Assembly (NCBI GenBank): GCA_938082375.1
Contig: CALKCJ010000005.1
Location: 34,673-98,672, forward strand
Source of the DNA: an uncultured Thermomicrobiaceae bacterium
GTDB taxonomy: Bacteria; Chloroflexota; Chloroflexia; Thermomicrobiales; Thermomicrobiaceae
Length of the DNA: 64,000 nucleotides
Reading direction: 5' to 3'
Positions 32,256 to 39,444 of this stretch are shown here, one piece after another; position 1 is the stretch's first letter, and every line of letters begins with the position of its first letter. The translations under genes were made by a program, and so were the position numbers. The notes under the pieces were generated by a model. The model did no database searches. It saw only the letters and a program-made list of their open reading frames with translations, and was not told the DNA's origin.

Positions 32256-33725
32256 TCATGGGAACTGGTCGAGCGGCCAGATCGGGCGGCGGATCCTTCG
32301 GAACGGCAGCCGGGTCAGGTCGCTCCCGGTGATCCCCGGGCCCTCGACCAACACCACTCGCTCGGCGATCGGCTCGAAAGCGGCGCGGAAGTGCCCCTTC
32401 CCTTTCAATGCGAGCACCCGCCGCCCGGTCGGCTCGATGCCGTGCGAGCGAAAGACATTGCGGTCGATCGGCGACTCGGCACGCTCGGTCACCAGCACCT
32501 CGACACCGTCGCAGACGAGGACGGCGGTGCGGCCGAGGTCGACGACGATCCCCGCGTGCATCGGCCCACGGTTGACGTAGCGGCCATCGGAGAGGAGGCG
32601 CACGTAGCCTCGTACCGGCAGCGGCGGCCCGTGCAGCCGGTCGGTCTTGCCGCCTAGCTCGAGTTCGACGCTCTGGCCCACTCCGGCCGCGAGGCAAGCG
32701 GCGACCGCCTCCGGATCCCGGATCAGCGCCAGTGCGGCTTGGCGGACGCCGTGCGCGAGCAGGAAGCGCAGCAGCTCGGCGCTGTCGCCGGGGCCACCCG
32801 TCCAGGGGTTGTCGGCGATGTCGACCAGAACCAGCGGCCCGGTTCGCACCTCTCGGATCGCCTGGGCAGCCTCCTCCCAGGAAGAGACGCCGCCCAGGAA
32901 GCCCTCACGCCGCTCCCAGGCCAGCCGTCCCAGTTCCTCGGCCAGCGCCTGCGCCAGACCCGGGTCGCCGTCGGTCGTGACCAGGACACTCAGCCCAGCT
33001 TCGGGCACGTCGGCCGGCGGGAAGCCGCCGGCCACGGTCACCTTCAGCACGCCGGGCAGCGCTTCGAACTCGTGCGCCCGTGCGATCAGCGCCCGCATCG
33101 GGTCGCGGTCGGTGGTCATGTTCTGCGAGGTCGGCAGCATGGGTGGCTTGACCAGCGCTTTCGCCGGCCGGATCTCACGCTGGATGAGGCGAACCAGGAG
33201 CTCACCTGCCTCCCGGCCGCGCTCCCGCTGGTCGACGTGCGGGTAGGTATCGTAGCCGAGGAGCAGATGGGCCGCCTCCACCATGGTCGCGCTGATGTTG
33301 GCGTGAAGGTCGAGCACCGCGACGACGGGCGTAGCCGGCCCGACCGCCGCGCGGACTCGCCGCAGGAGCTCGCCGTCCGCGTCGAGCGCGTGCTCGGCGA
33401 CCATCGCTCCGTGGAGCGAGAGGAGCACGCCGTCGAGCGGGGCCATCCGCTCGAGGGTCGTCACGAGCTCGCCGGCTAGCACCTCGAACGCCTCACTGGT
33501 GACCATCCCGGAAGGAGTGGCCCAGACGGCGAAAACGGGCAGCACGGCAAAGCCCTGGCGCTCGGCGGCATCCAGGAAGCCGGCAATCGTCGTCGCGGTG
33601 TCGTGCAGGGTTTCGACAACCTCGGTGCCCCGGCGGATACCGGAACGCTCGAATGCCGCCAGGTCGGTCGGTACGCTGCTGAAGACGTTGGTCTCGTGTG
33701 ACAGCTCGGCGATGGCGACGCGCAC
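32256..33725 (-). CDS. M81 family metallopeptidase (MlrC-like)
   Basis: A 489-residue protein of family M81, named after MlrC, the last peptidase of microcystin breakdown; most members have other, unknown substrates. Family landmarks are MRVAIAELSHETNVFSSVPTDLAAF at the N-terminus, DGVLLSLHGAMVAEHALDADGELL, LDLHANISATMVEAAHLLLGYDTYPHVDQRERG and the C-terminal domain NPWTGGPGDSAELLRFLL. The His and Asp residues in SLHGAM, DLHAN and YPHVD are likely zinc ligands. It starts 4 bases after the BKACE gene, so the two are probably cotranscribed, linking it to amino-acid-like amide breakdown rather than a cyanotoxin. Confidence 0.92.
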   Translation of the reverse strand: MRVAIAELSHETNVFSSVPTDLAAFERSGIRRGTEVVETLHDTATTIAGFLDAAERQGFAVLPVFAVWATPSGMVTSEAFEVLAGELVTTLERMAPLDGVLLSLHGAMVAEHALDADGELLRRVRAAVGPATPVVAVLDLHANISATMVEAAHLLLGYDTYPHVDQRERGREAGELLVRLIQREIRPAKALVKPPMLPTSQNMTTDRDPMRALIARAHEFEALPGVLKVTVAGGFPPADVPEAGLSVLVTTDGDPGLAQALAEELGRLAWERREGFLGGVSSWEEAAQAIREVRTGPLVLVDIADNPWTGGPGDSAELLRFLLAHGVRQAALALIRDPEAVAACLAAGVGQSVELELGGKTDRLHGPPLPVRGYVRLLSDGRYVNRGPMHAGIVVDLGRTAVLVCDGVEVLVTERAESPIDRNVFRSHGIEPTGRRVLALKGKGHFRAAFEPIAERVVLVEGPGITGSDLTRLPFRRIRRPIWPLDQFP

Positions 33726-33729
33726 GCGC

Positions 33730-34563
33730 CTACACCTCCGGCTTCTCGGGCAGGCCGAGGATCTGGCGCGTCTCGGCCGGGGTGGCCACCTCGCGCCCCA
33801 GCTCGCGGGCGATCCTGACCAGCCGGGCGACCAGCGGTGCGTTCCCCTCGGCCAGCACGCGGTACGAGTAGTAGATGTTGTCTTCCAGCCCGGTGCGGAC
33901 GTGGCCGCCCATCACCATGGCGGCCACGTTCATCGGGAGCTGGTGCCGGCCGATGGCGCAGACCGACCAGAGGGAAGTGGGCGGGAGCTGGCGCACCATG
34001 TGGGCGAGTTGGTCGACGGTGGCCGGGGCGCCGCCGCGCACGCCGAGCACCATCTGGAACCAGTACGGCGGCTGGAAGAGGCCGCGCTCGATGAAGCGGC
34101 GTGCGTTCTCGATGAAGCCGCTCTCGAAGCACTCGATCTCGGGCTTAACCCCGTATGTGTGCATCTCTTCGGCCAGGGCGTCCAGGAACTGGGGCGAATT
34201 GACAAAGACGCGCTCGCCGAAGTTGACCGAGCCGGCATCAAAGGAAGCGATCTCTGGACGCAGCCGTACGGGAGCGATCCGGTCTTCGTCGGGCACCTGG
34301 CCTGCGCCGCCACCGGTCGACATGTTGATGACGATGTCGCAGCCCTGGGCACGAATCAGCTCACGCACGCGCGCGTAGCGGGCTGGGTCGCAGGTGGGGC
34401 GGCCCTGTTCGTCGCGGACATGGATGTGGACGATGGCGGCGCCTTCGCGCCAGCACTGCACGGTCTGCTCGGCGATCTCCTCTTCGGTAATCGGCACGTA
34501 CGGCGTCTGCTGTCGAGTCGTCCAGCTTCCGGTCGTCGCCACCGAGATGATGAGTTTGTCCAT
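33730..34563 (-). CDS. BKACE family enzyme (3-keto-5-aminohexanoate cleavage enzyme-like, DUF849)
   Basis: A 277-residue zinc enzyme of the beta-keto acid cleavage (BKACE) family, which condenses a beta-keto acid with acetyl-CoA in a retro-Claisen-type reaction. Markers are the N-terminal LIISVATTGSWTTRQQTPYVPITEEEIA, the zinc HxH in GAAIVHIHVRDEQGRP, VINMSTGGGAG, the Glu in KPEIECFESGFI and the third zinc His in CAIGRHQLPMNVAAM. BKACE specificity varies widely and cannot be read from sequence. The ATG at 34563 fits the family start. It precedes the M81 gene by 4 bp, so both likely serve one catabolic route. Confidence 0.92.
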   Translation of the reverse strand: MDKLIISVATTGSWTTRQQTPYVPITEEEIAEQTVQCWREGAAIVHIHVRDEQGRPTCDPARYARVRELIRAQGCDIVINMSTGGGAGQVPDEDRIAPVRLRPEIASFDAGSVNFGERVFVNSPQFLDALAEEMHTYGVKPEIECFESGFIENARRFIERGLFQPPYWFQMVLGVRGGAPATVDQLAHMVRQLPPTSLWSVCAIGRHQLPMNVAAMVMGGHVRTGLEDNIYYSYRVLAEGNAPLVARLVRIARELGREVATPAETRQILGLPEKPEV

Positions 34564-34754
34564 GGCGCTCCACTCGCCTCCTGAAAGGCCGGTACCCTCT
34601 GGCCGCAGTGTACTGGCCGAGCGCGCGAGGTGGAAGGGTGCGACCGTCCGATCGCGGCTACTGGCAGGTCGCGCCTCGGAGCCTCGTTGATGCGCGCTCT
34701 CCCAAGGCAGGCGCTGGCAGACCGCGTGCCGAGTGAGTCCCGGTCGGTACACAC

Positions 34755-34783
34755 TTGCAGATATCGCGATATTGTGATATCTT
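34755..34783 (+). promoter_or_regulatory. Sigma-70 promoter covered by overlapping palindromes
   Basis: TTGCAG (34755-34760) and TATCTT (34778-34783) are spaced by exactly 17 bp. The spacer contains the perfect palindrome ATATCGCGATAT (34761-34772). A larger inverted repeat AGATATC...GATATCT spans 34759-34782. A regulator bound here would compete directly with RNA polymerase. It drives the 60-aa gene at 34838. Confidence 0.6.
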
Positions 34784-34837
34784 GATGACGCAAGCGCGAG
34801 GCGTGTCGCGCAGTAGGCCAGACGAGGAGGCCCCCAA

Positions 34838-35020
34838 ATGCGGAAGCTCAGCGAGCTGCTCAACCGGTTCCACGCCGGGACGGATCTGACGTTCGAGGAC
34901 TACTACAGCGCGCTGCTGGCGCGCACCGGCAGCGGTGCGCCGAGCGCCGAGGAGGCGCGGCGTGACTTCGAGTCAATCCGGCGCATCGTCAACCGCGCGA
35001 TGGTCTATCGGATCGGGTAA
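34838..35020 (+). CDS. Small 60-residue protein of unknown function
   Basis: ATG 34838, preceded by GAGGAGG about 9 bases upstream, opens a 60-residue, charged, soluble and probably helical protein: RKLSELLNRFHAGTDLTFEDYYSAL, then RRDFESIRRIVNRAMVYRIG. There is no signal or membrane segment and no family I recognise. It has its own promoter with a palindromic operator, about 50 bases upstream, and no operon partner follows. The good ribosome-binding site, natural codon use and regulated promoter make it a real gene. It may be a small regulator or inhibitor, but nothing in the sequence proves this. Confidence 0.65.
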   Translation: MRKLSELLNRFHAGTDLTFEDYYSALLARTGSGAPSAEEARRDFESIRRIVNRAMVYRIG

Positions 35021-35230
35021 ACGCCGCGCGGGCAGCGGCGTCCGCGCTGGTGAGGCGAATCGTCAACGGACGTACCCGAACGGGTTGTCGTTGACGGCGC
35101 CTCCGCCTCAAACCGGTGGATCGGCACAACCAGCGGCCCCTGGCGGCGCTCGAGTTCGAGCGTGCTCCGCTCGGGAGGCCACGTTGGCATCCCGGCGGTC
35201 AGCGGCAGCCCCCGAAGGCGGCGCACGGGC

Positions 35231-36829
35231 TCATGCCTCGTAGACCGTCTCGCCGCCAATAATGGTCTGGCTCACCCGGAGCTCGCTCAGGCCCTCGGGG
35301 TCGACCAGGCGCGGATCCTGCTCGAGAATGGTGAAGTCCGCCAGCATTCCGGGCCGGAGCCTCCCCTTCAGGTGCTCTTCGAAGGTGGCGTAGGCGCCGG
35401 CCACGGTGTAGAGCGGCAGTGCCTCCTCCGCGGTGATCGCCTCCTCGAGCGCATACGAGCGACCGCTTCCGGTCTTCTCCGTCACCGCTGCTTGGATGCA
35501 CTTCAGCGGCTGGTAGGACGACACCGGGCAGTCGGTGGAGAAGACCAGCGTGATCCCGGCGTCGAGTAGACTGCGGAACGGGTAGGTGAGCTGGATACGA
35601 TCCAGCCCGAGGTGACGGATGAAACCGTCGCCGTACTCGGTGATGAAGATCGGCTGGCTCACGACCAGGACGCCCAGCGCGGCGATCCGCTCGATCAGAT
35701 CCGGGCGCAGGATACCGCAGTGCTCGATCCGGTGCCGGTGGTCGGGCCGCGGCTCGCGCTCAAGCGCCTTCTGGTAGGCGTCCAGCACCAGCTCGATCGC
35801 CCGGTCGCCGATGGCGTGCACCGCGACCTGGAAACCGGCGTGGTGGGCCTGCCAGACGTACTCCTCGAATTGCTCCCTGGGCATCATGGTCAGCCCGTAG
35901 TTGTCTGGCCGCGGGTCGTTGAGGAAGGGACGGCTGACGGCGGCAGTGCGCCCGATCAGGCTGCCGTCGATGAACAGCTTGATCGGCCCGATGCGCAGCC
36001 GGTGGTTGCCGAAGCCCTGCTTGATCCCGAGCGAGACCAGGTGGGGTAGCAGGTTCTCGCGGATCATCAGCGAGGTGCGGAGCTTGAGGGTGCCGCGCTG
36101 GACCGCCCGCTGGTACGCCTCGATCTGCAGCGGCGAGTCGCTGCTGGCGTCGGTGCTCGAGGTGATGCCAGCGGCGGCGTAGGCGTCGTTACAGCGGCGC
36201 AGCGCCTCCACCATCTCCTCGACTGTCGGCGCAGGGATGACCGCGCGCACCAGTTGCTGGGCCGTTTCCTGGAGCAGTCCGGTCGGCTCGCCGTGCTCAT
36301 CACGGACGATATGCCCACCTTGGGGATCCGGCGTCTCCCGGGTGATGCCGGCGAGGCGGAGCGCAAGCGAATTTACCACGCACATGTGGCCGGAGCCATT
36401 GACGATGATGACCGGGTGCTCGGGCGCGGCCGCGTCGAGATCCCAGCGGGTCGGGTGGCGGCGCTCCTCGAGCTTGTTGTCGTCGTAGCCACGGCCTTGA
36501 ATCCAGCTCCCGGGCGGAAGCTGGCGGGCACGCTCGGCTACACCGCGCTTGATCTCTTCGATCGACCGTACCGCTGGATACCCGCAGGCCACGTGTCCCA
36601 AGGCGATCCCGAAGTTGATCATGTGGTTGTGCGCCTCGTTGAAACCCGGAAGGCAGGTACGCCCCGCCAGGTTGAGCGTGCGGTGTCCACGCGGCAGAGC
36701 GCCCGCGACCGCGTCGCGATCGCCGGTCGCGACGATCCACTCGCCGATGACACCGACGGCCTCCACCTCAGGCTGCGCCGGATCCATGGTCAGAATCGTG
36801 CCGTTGGTGATCATGAACGCATCGATCAT
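35231..36829 (-). CDS. Amidohydrolase family 3 (YtcJ-like) metal-dependent hydrolase
   Basis: A 532-residue member of the amidohydrolase superfamily, YtcJ/amidohydrolase_3 branch. The beta-sandwich N-terminus has TNGTILTMDPAQPEVEAVGV, followed by the metal motif NLAGRTCLPGFNEAHNHMINFG. VAVHAIGDRAIELVLDAYQKAL, HRIEHCGILRPDLIERI and the C-terminal Asp in LVFSTDCPVSSYQPLKCIQAAV complete the active site. The first metal motif reads HNH rather than HxH followed by aromatic residues, as in this branch. It lacks a signal peptide, so it is cytoplasmic. Substrates of such proteins are mostly unknown (N-acyl or amide compounds). Confidence 0.9.
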   Translation of the reverse strand: MIDAFMITNGTILTMDPAQPEVEAVGVIGEWIVATGDRDAVAGALPRGHRTLNLAGRTCLPGFNEAHNHMINFGIALGHVACGYPAVRSIEEIKRGVAERARQLPPGSWIQGRGYDDNKLEERRHPTRWDLDAAAPEHPVIIVNGSGHMCVVNSLALRLAGITRETPDPQGGHIVRDEHGEPTGLLQETAQQLVRAVIPAPTVEEMVEALRRCNDAYAAAGITSSTDASSDSPLQIEAYQRAVQRGTLKLRTSLMIRENLLPHLVSLGIKQGFGNHRLRIGPIKLFIDGSLIGRTAAVSRPFLNDPRPDNYGLTMMPREQFEEYVWQAHHAGFQVAVHAIGDRAIELVLDAYQKALEREPRPDHRHRIEHCGILRPDLIERIAALGVLVVSQPIFITEYGDGFIRHLGLDRIQLTYPFRSLLDAGITLVFSTDCPVSSYQPLKCIQAAVTEKTGSGRSYALEEAITAEEALPLYTVAGAYATFEEHLKGRLRPGMLADFTILEQDPRLVDPEGLSELRVSQTIIGGETVYEA

Positions 36830-37220
36830 CTACCCTTCCTCCCCGCCCCTCACCGTGCCAGCCAACCGCTTGAGGCGACGGCACGGTAGCACGGTTCGCC
36901 CGCTGGCTCAAGACCCTGGGTGGCGTTCAGCCGACGCGGAGCACTTGTGCAAGCCGAGGCGGTGAGGTGTGACAGGGTACACTTTGCGCCGGAGCATTGC
37001 CGCTTCGTTCTTTGACCATTGGGCGCCACCATGAGGCTGAAGACAGAGCGAGCAGCCGAGGTGACGACAGCACAAGCCTGGTCGAGAACCCGGTGAGCCA
37101 TCTGTCAGGGACCTGATCGCGGCTTGCGATCGGACTCTGCTGCTCGCCGATCGCTTGTCTGGATAGTGCGTGAGGATCAGCGCGGGCTAAGGCCCGGTGT
37201 GTCGGAGGAGGATAACCCGC
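36830..37220. other. Intergenic region between divergent amidohydrolase and hypothetical gene
   Basis: About 390 bp with no coding signal: long open frames here on the minus strand lack start signals and protein-like composition. It should hold two promoters. A TTGACC at about 37014 lacks a matching -10. No repeats or terminators are seen. Confidence 0.4.
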
Positions 37221-37619
37221 GTGGCCGACGAGACCGCCGAGCAGTTGCCGTTTCCGCGCTCGTATCTGAAGCTCTGCCAGGGCTTCGGTCGAGCGTTGAC
37301 GAGCGAGCTCCATCCCGAGGCGGGTGACTGGCTGTGGGGGCCGGATGGGCTCGAGGTGGTGACCTCGCCTCCGCGCGCACCGCGACCGGACGACGTTCTC
37401 ATCCCGCGGCTCGACCGGCTGCTGCGCCTGCTCCAGGACGAGGTACCGGTGTTCGTGCTCGACTACAACCAGGGGGACTACGCCTGCCTCGCTTTCGACG
37501 AGGCGGGGCGTTCGCTGGCCAACGTCGTGGCGCCCTATCCTGCCGAGGCGGTGCTGCGGGCGATCCTGTTCATCCGGGCAGAGCGTGCCGCAAACGTTAG
37601 GCGGGAGGCAGAGGCTTGA
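37221..37619 (+). CDS. Conserved-looking hypothetical protein upstream of agmatinase-family gene
   Basis: GTG 37221, with GGAGGAG 10 bases upstream, opens a 132-residue soluble protein. It begins LPFPRSYLKLCQGFGRALTSEL and continues RPDDVLIPRLDRLLRLLQDEVPVFVLDYNQGDYACLAFDEAGR, ending in helix AVLRAILFIRAERAANVRRE. The mix of helix and strand and the compact hydrophobic pattern suggest a folded domain, but I do not recognise it. It ends 81 bases before the agmatinase-family gene on the same strand. A possible promoter overlaps its stop, so cotranscription is uncertain. Confidence 0.65.
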   Translation: MADETAEQLPFPRSYLKLCQGFGRALTSELHPEAGDWLWGPDGLEVVTSPPRAPRPDDVLIPRLDRLLRLLQDEVPVFVLDYNQGDYACLAFDEAGRSLANVVAPYPAEAVLRAILFIRAERAANVRREAEA

Positions 37620-37646
37620 CTGAAACCGGAAGCATACTGGTACGAT
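37616..37646 (+). promoter_or_regulatory. Possible promoter of the agmatinase-family gene
   Basis: TTGACT (37616-37621) and TACGAT (37641-37646), spaced 19 bp, a little long for sigma-70. It overlaps the stop of the upstream gene. No guanidine riboswitch (ykkC-type) motif is seen between it and the ATG. Confidence 0.35.
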
Positions 37647-37700
37647 GTCGTAGGTAATGGGCTGTAGCGCGGCGATGTGCAAGAGCCGTAAGGAGGGGTG

Positions 37701-38870
37701 ATGACTTCCCGCGAGCCGATCCGGCACGAGGACCTACGCGGCACCTGGGCGATGGAACACGCCGACGATATCCCGCCCGCTCGCCGAAAGGAGCTGACCC
37801 AGCTCTCGCTCGAGCATGGGCTGGAATCGGCCGAGTCGATCCGCGATCGGGAGATCCCGCTCTTCAACCGGGGACAGTGGGGCTTCTCGAACAGCGGGAC
37901 GTTCCTGCGGGTGCCGTTCCTGCGTGATATGCGCGAGCTTGGCGGACAAGACGTCGCCTTCGTCGGGGTACCGCTGGATACTGGCACCACGTTCCGCTCC
38001 GGCACTCGCTGGGGTCCGGAGGCGATGCGCCGCATCTCCTCGCTCGGCAGCGGATCGAACCTGGTGCTCGGCGTCGACTTGGTCGAGTCGCTGACGATGG
38101 TGGACGTCGGCGACGTCTCGGTGATCCCGGCCAACATCGAGAAGAGCTTCGACCAGATCGACAAAGCGATTGGCTACATCATCGAGCGCGGCGTCTTCCC
38201 GGTCGTGCTCGGCGGCGACCACTCGATCGGCTATCCAGATATCCGCGGCCTGGCGCGCTACATCGATGGCAACGTCGGCATCATCCACTTCGATCGCCAC
38301 AGCGACCTCAGCGAGTACAACATGGACGAGCGGATGCATGGCACGCCGTTCTTCCATGCCACCAACATCCCCAACGCGCCGCCGACGAACCTCGTCCAGA
38401 TCGGCATCGGTGGCTGGACGAGCTCGCGCGACGGGCTGCGCAATGCCCGCCAGCGCAAGGCGACGGTGATCACCATCGACGACATCGACCGCTACGGGAT
38501 CGAGCGGATCTGCGAGTACGCGCTGGAGATCGCCTGGAGGAACGCGCGCTGTGTCTACCTGAGCTTCGACATCGACTGCATGGACCCTGCCTTTGCGCCG
38601 GGGACGGGGACGCCCGAGCCGGGTGGCCTGCTGCCGCGTGAGGTGTTCCAGATGCTGCGGCTGATCGCCCGCGAGGGGCTGGTTGGGATGGAGGTGGTGG
38701 AGGTTGCGCCGCCCTATGACGTGGCCGACATCACCTCGCTGCTCGGCACCCGGGTGATCATGGAGGTGCTGGGCGCTCTAGTACTCAACCGCAAGCTGGG
38801 GCGCATCCCGCAGCGCGAAGAGGCAGCAGGTGAGCCGGCTGCGGGCAGCGGGGAGGCAGAACGCGGGTAG
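37701..38870 (+). CDS. Agmatinase/ureohydrolase family enzyme, probable guanidine hydrolase clade
   Basis: A 389-residue manganese/nickel-type ureohydrolase with an N-terminal extension of about 90 residues. Metal ligands are conserved: His in VVLGGDHSIGYPD (about 172), DRHSD in IIHFDRHSDLSEYNMDERMHGT (about 197) and two Asp in LSFDIDCMDPAFAPGTGTPEPGG. DRHxD replaces the DAHxD of classical agmatinases. The segments HATNIPNAPPTNLVQIGIGGW and GMEVVEVAPPYDVADITSLLGTRVI recall the Ni-dependent guanidine hydrolase GdmH (Synechocystis Sll1077), which also has about 390 residues. No GhaA/GhaB-type nickel chaperones are adjacent. AGGAGG precedes the ATG by 4 bases. The family is certain; the substrate is inferred. 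Confidence 0.85.
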   Translation: MTSREPIRHEDLRGTWAMEHADDIPPARRKELTQLSLEHGLESAESIRDREIPLFNRGQWGFSNSGTFLRVPFLRDMRELGGQDVAFVGVPLDTGTTFRSGTRWGPEAMRRISSLGSGSNLVLGVDLVESLTMVDVGDVSVIPANIEKSFDQIDKAIGYIIERGVFPVVLGGDHSIGYPDIRGLARYIDGNVGIIHFDRHSDLSEYNMDERMHGTPFFHATNIPNAPPTNLVQIGIGGWTSSRDGLRNARQRKATVITIDDIDRYGIERICEYALEIAWRNARCVYLSFDIDCMDPAFAPGTGTPEPGGLLPREVFQMLRLIAREGLVGMEVVEVAPPYDVADITSLLGTRVIMEVLGALVLNRKLGRIPQREEAAGEPAAGSGEAERG

Positions 38871-39198
38871 CACCCGGCGGACCAGGAGCGACCTGCTTAC
38901 CCCGGCGCGACGCTGGGGCGCTTGCTCCTGGAGCCGGCCGGCGTAGCAGGAAGCGGAGCCCGCCGAACCGTGGCGCCAGGAGGATCGCCACTACGCGGCG
39001 TGCCACGTACGCCCCGATGGCCGGCGGCAACATCAGCGCGGGAGCCGCTCCCAGTGTGGTCACTCCGGTGACGGCCGGGGCTCCGGCCAGGCCGCGCAGC
39101 ACCGCGATAAGCACCACCTGGGCGGCCCAGGCTAACCCGTAGGCGAGTGCCAGGTAGACGATCACCCCTCGCCAGGCTGCAGATGACCGGCCGATCAT
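38785..39198 (-). pseudogene. Truncated CPBP-like intramembrane protease gene
   Basis: The ATG at 39198 overlaps the stop of the small membrane protein gene (ATGA). About 90 residues resemble the start of CPBP (CaaX/bacteriocin-processing) membrane proteins: AWRGVIVYLALAYGLAWAAQVVLIAVL and LGAAPALMLPPAIGAYVARRV. After about residue 95 the frame becomes low-complexity (Pro, Arg, Gly) and runs antisense into the end of the agmatinase-family gene. The catalytic EExxxR and later helices are absent. The gene looks cut short by a deletion that brought the agmatinase gene next to it. Membrane-protein character is clear; the CPBP call is tentative. Confidence 0.55.
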
Positions 39199-39374
39199 CG
39201 CTGCCCTCGGCGCGTGAGGATTCCTGGCACGATCACGACGAACCAGACCATGCCCGCGCCGAGGATCGGTAGCAACTGGCCGAACTGCGGGGTGCCGCGC
39301 AGGATGAGCGCGGCGGCCGCCAGGATCGCAAGCCACACGATAACCGCGCTGGCCACGTAGGATGTCGTCTTCAT
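39195..39374 (-). CDS. Small two-helix membrane protein
   Basis: A 59-residue protein starting at ATG 39374, with AAGGAG about 8 bases upstream. Two hydrophobic helices are seen: YVASAVIVWLAILAAAALIL, then after a short GTPQFGQL linker LLPILGAGMVWFVVIVPGIL. The C-terminus is basic (TRRGQR). The stop overlaps the start of the CPBP-like remnant, so the two were coupled. Small proteins of this kind often precede membrane-protease or transporter genes, but I recognise no family. An alternative ATG at 39378 is in another frame and too near the ribosome-binding site. Confidence 0.65.
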   Translation of the reverse strand: MKTTSYVASAVIVWLAILAAAALILRGTPQFGQLLPILGAGMVWFVVIVPGILTRRGQR

Positions 39375-39444
39375 CCATGCTCTCCTTCGTTATCGTCTTG
39401 CTCTCGGCCGGCAGCGCCCGCAGCGCAGCCTGGTGGCCGCCGGG

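Noticed and set aside
36927..37727. Long minus-strand frame antisense to the hypothetical and agmatinase genes
   Set aside because: It overlaps two well-supported plus-strand genes, has no ribosome-binding site and no family similarity. It is a shadow of GC-rich codon use.
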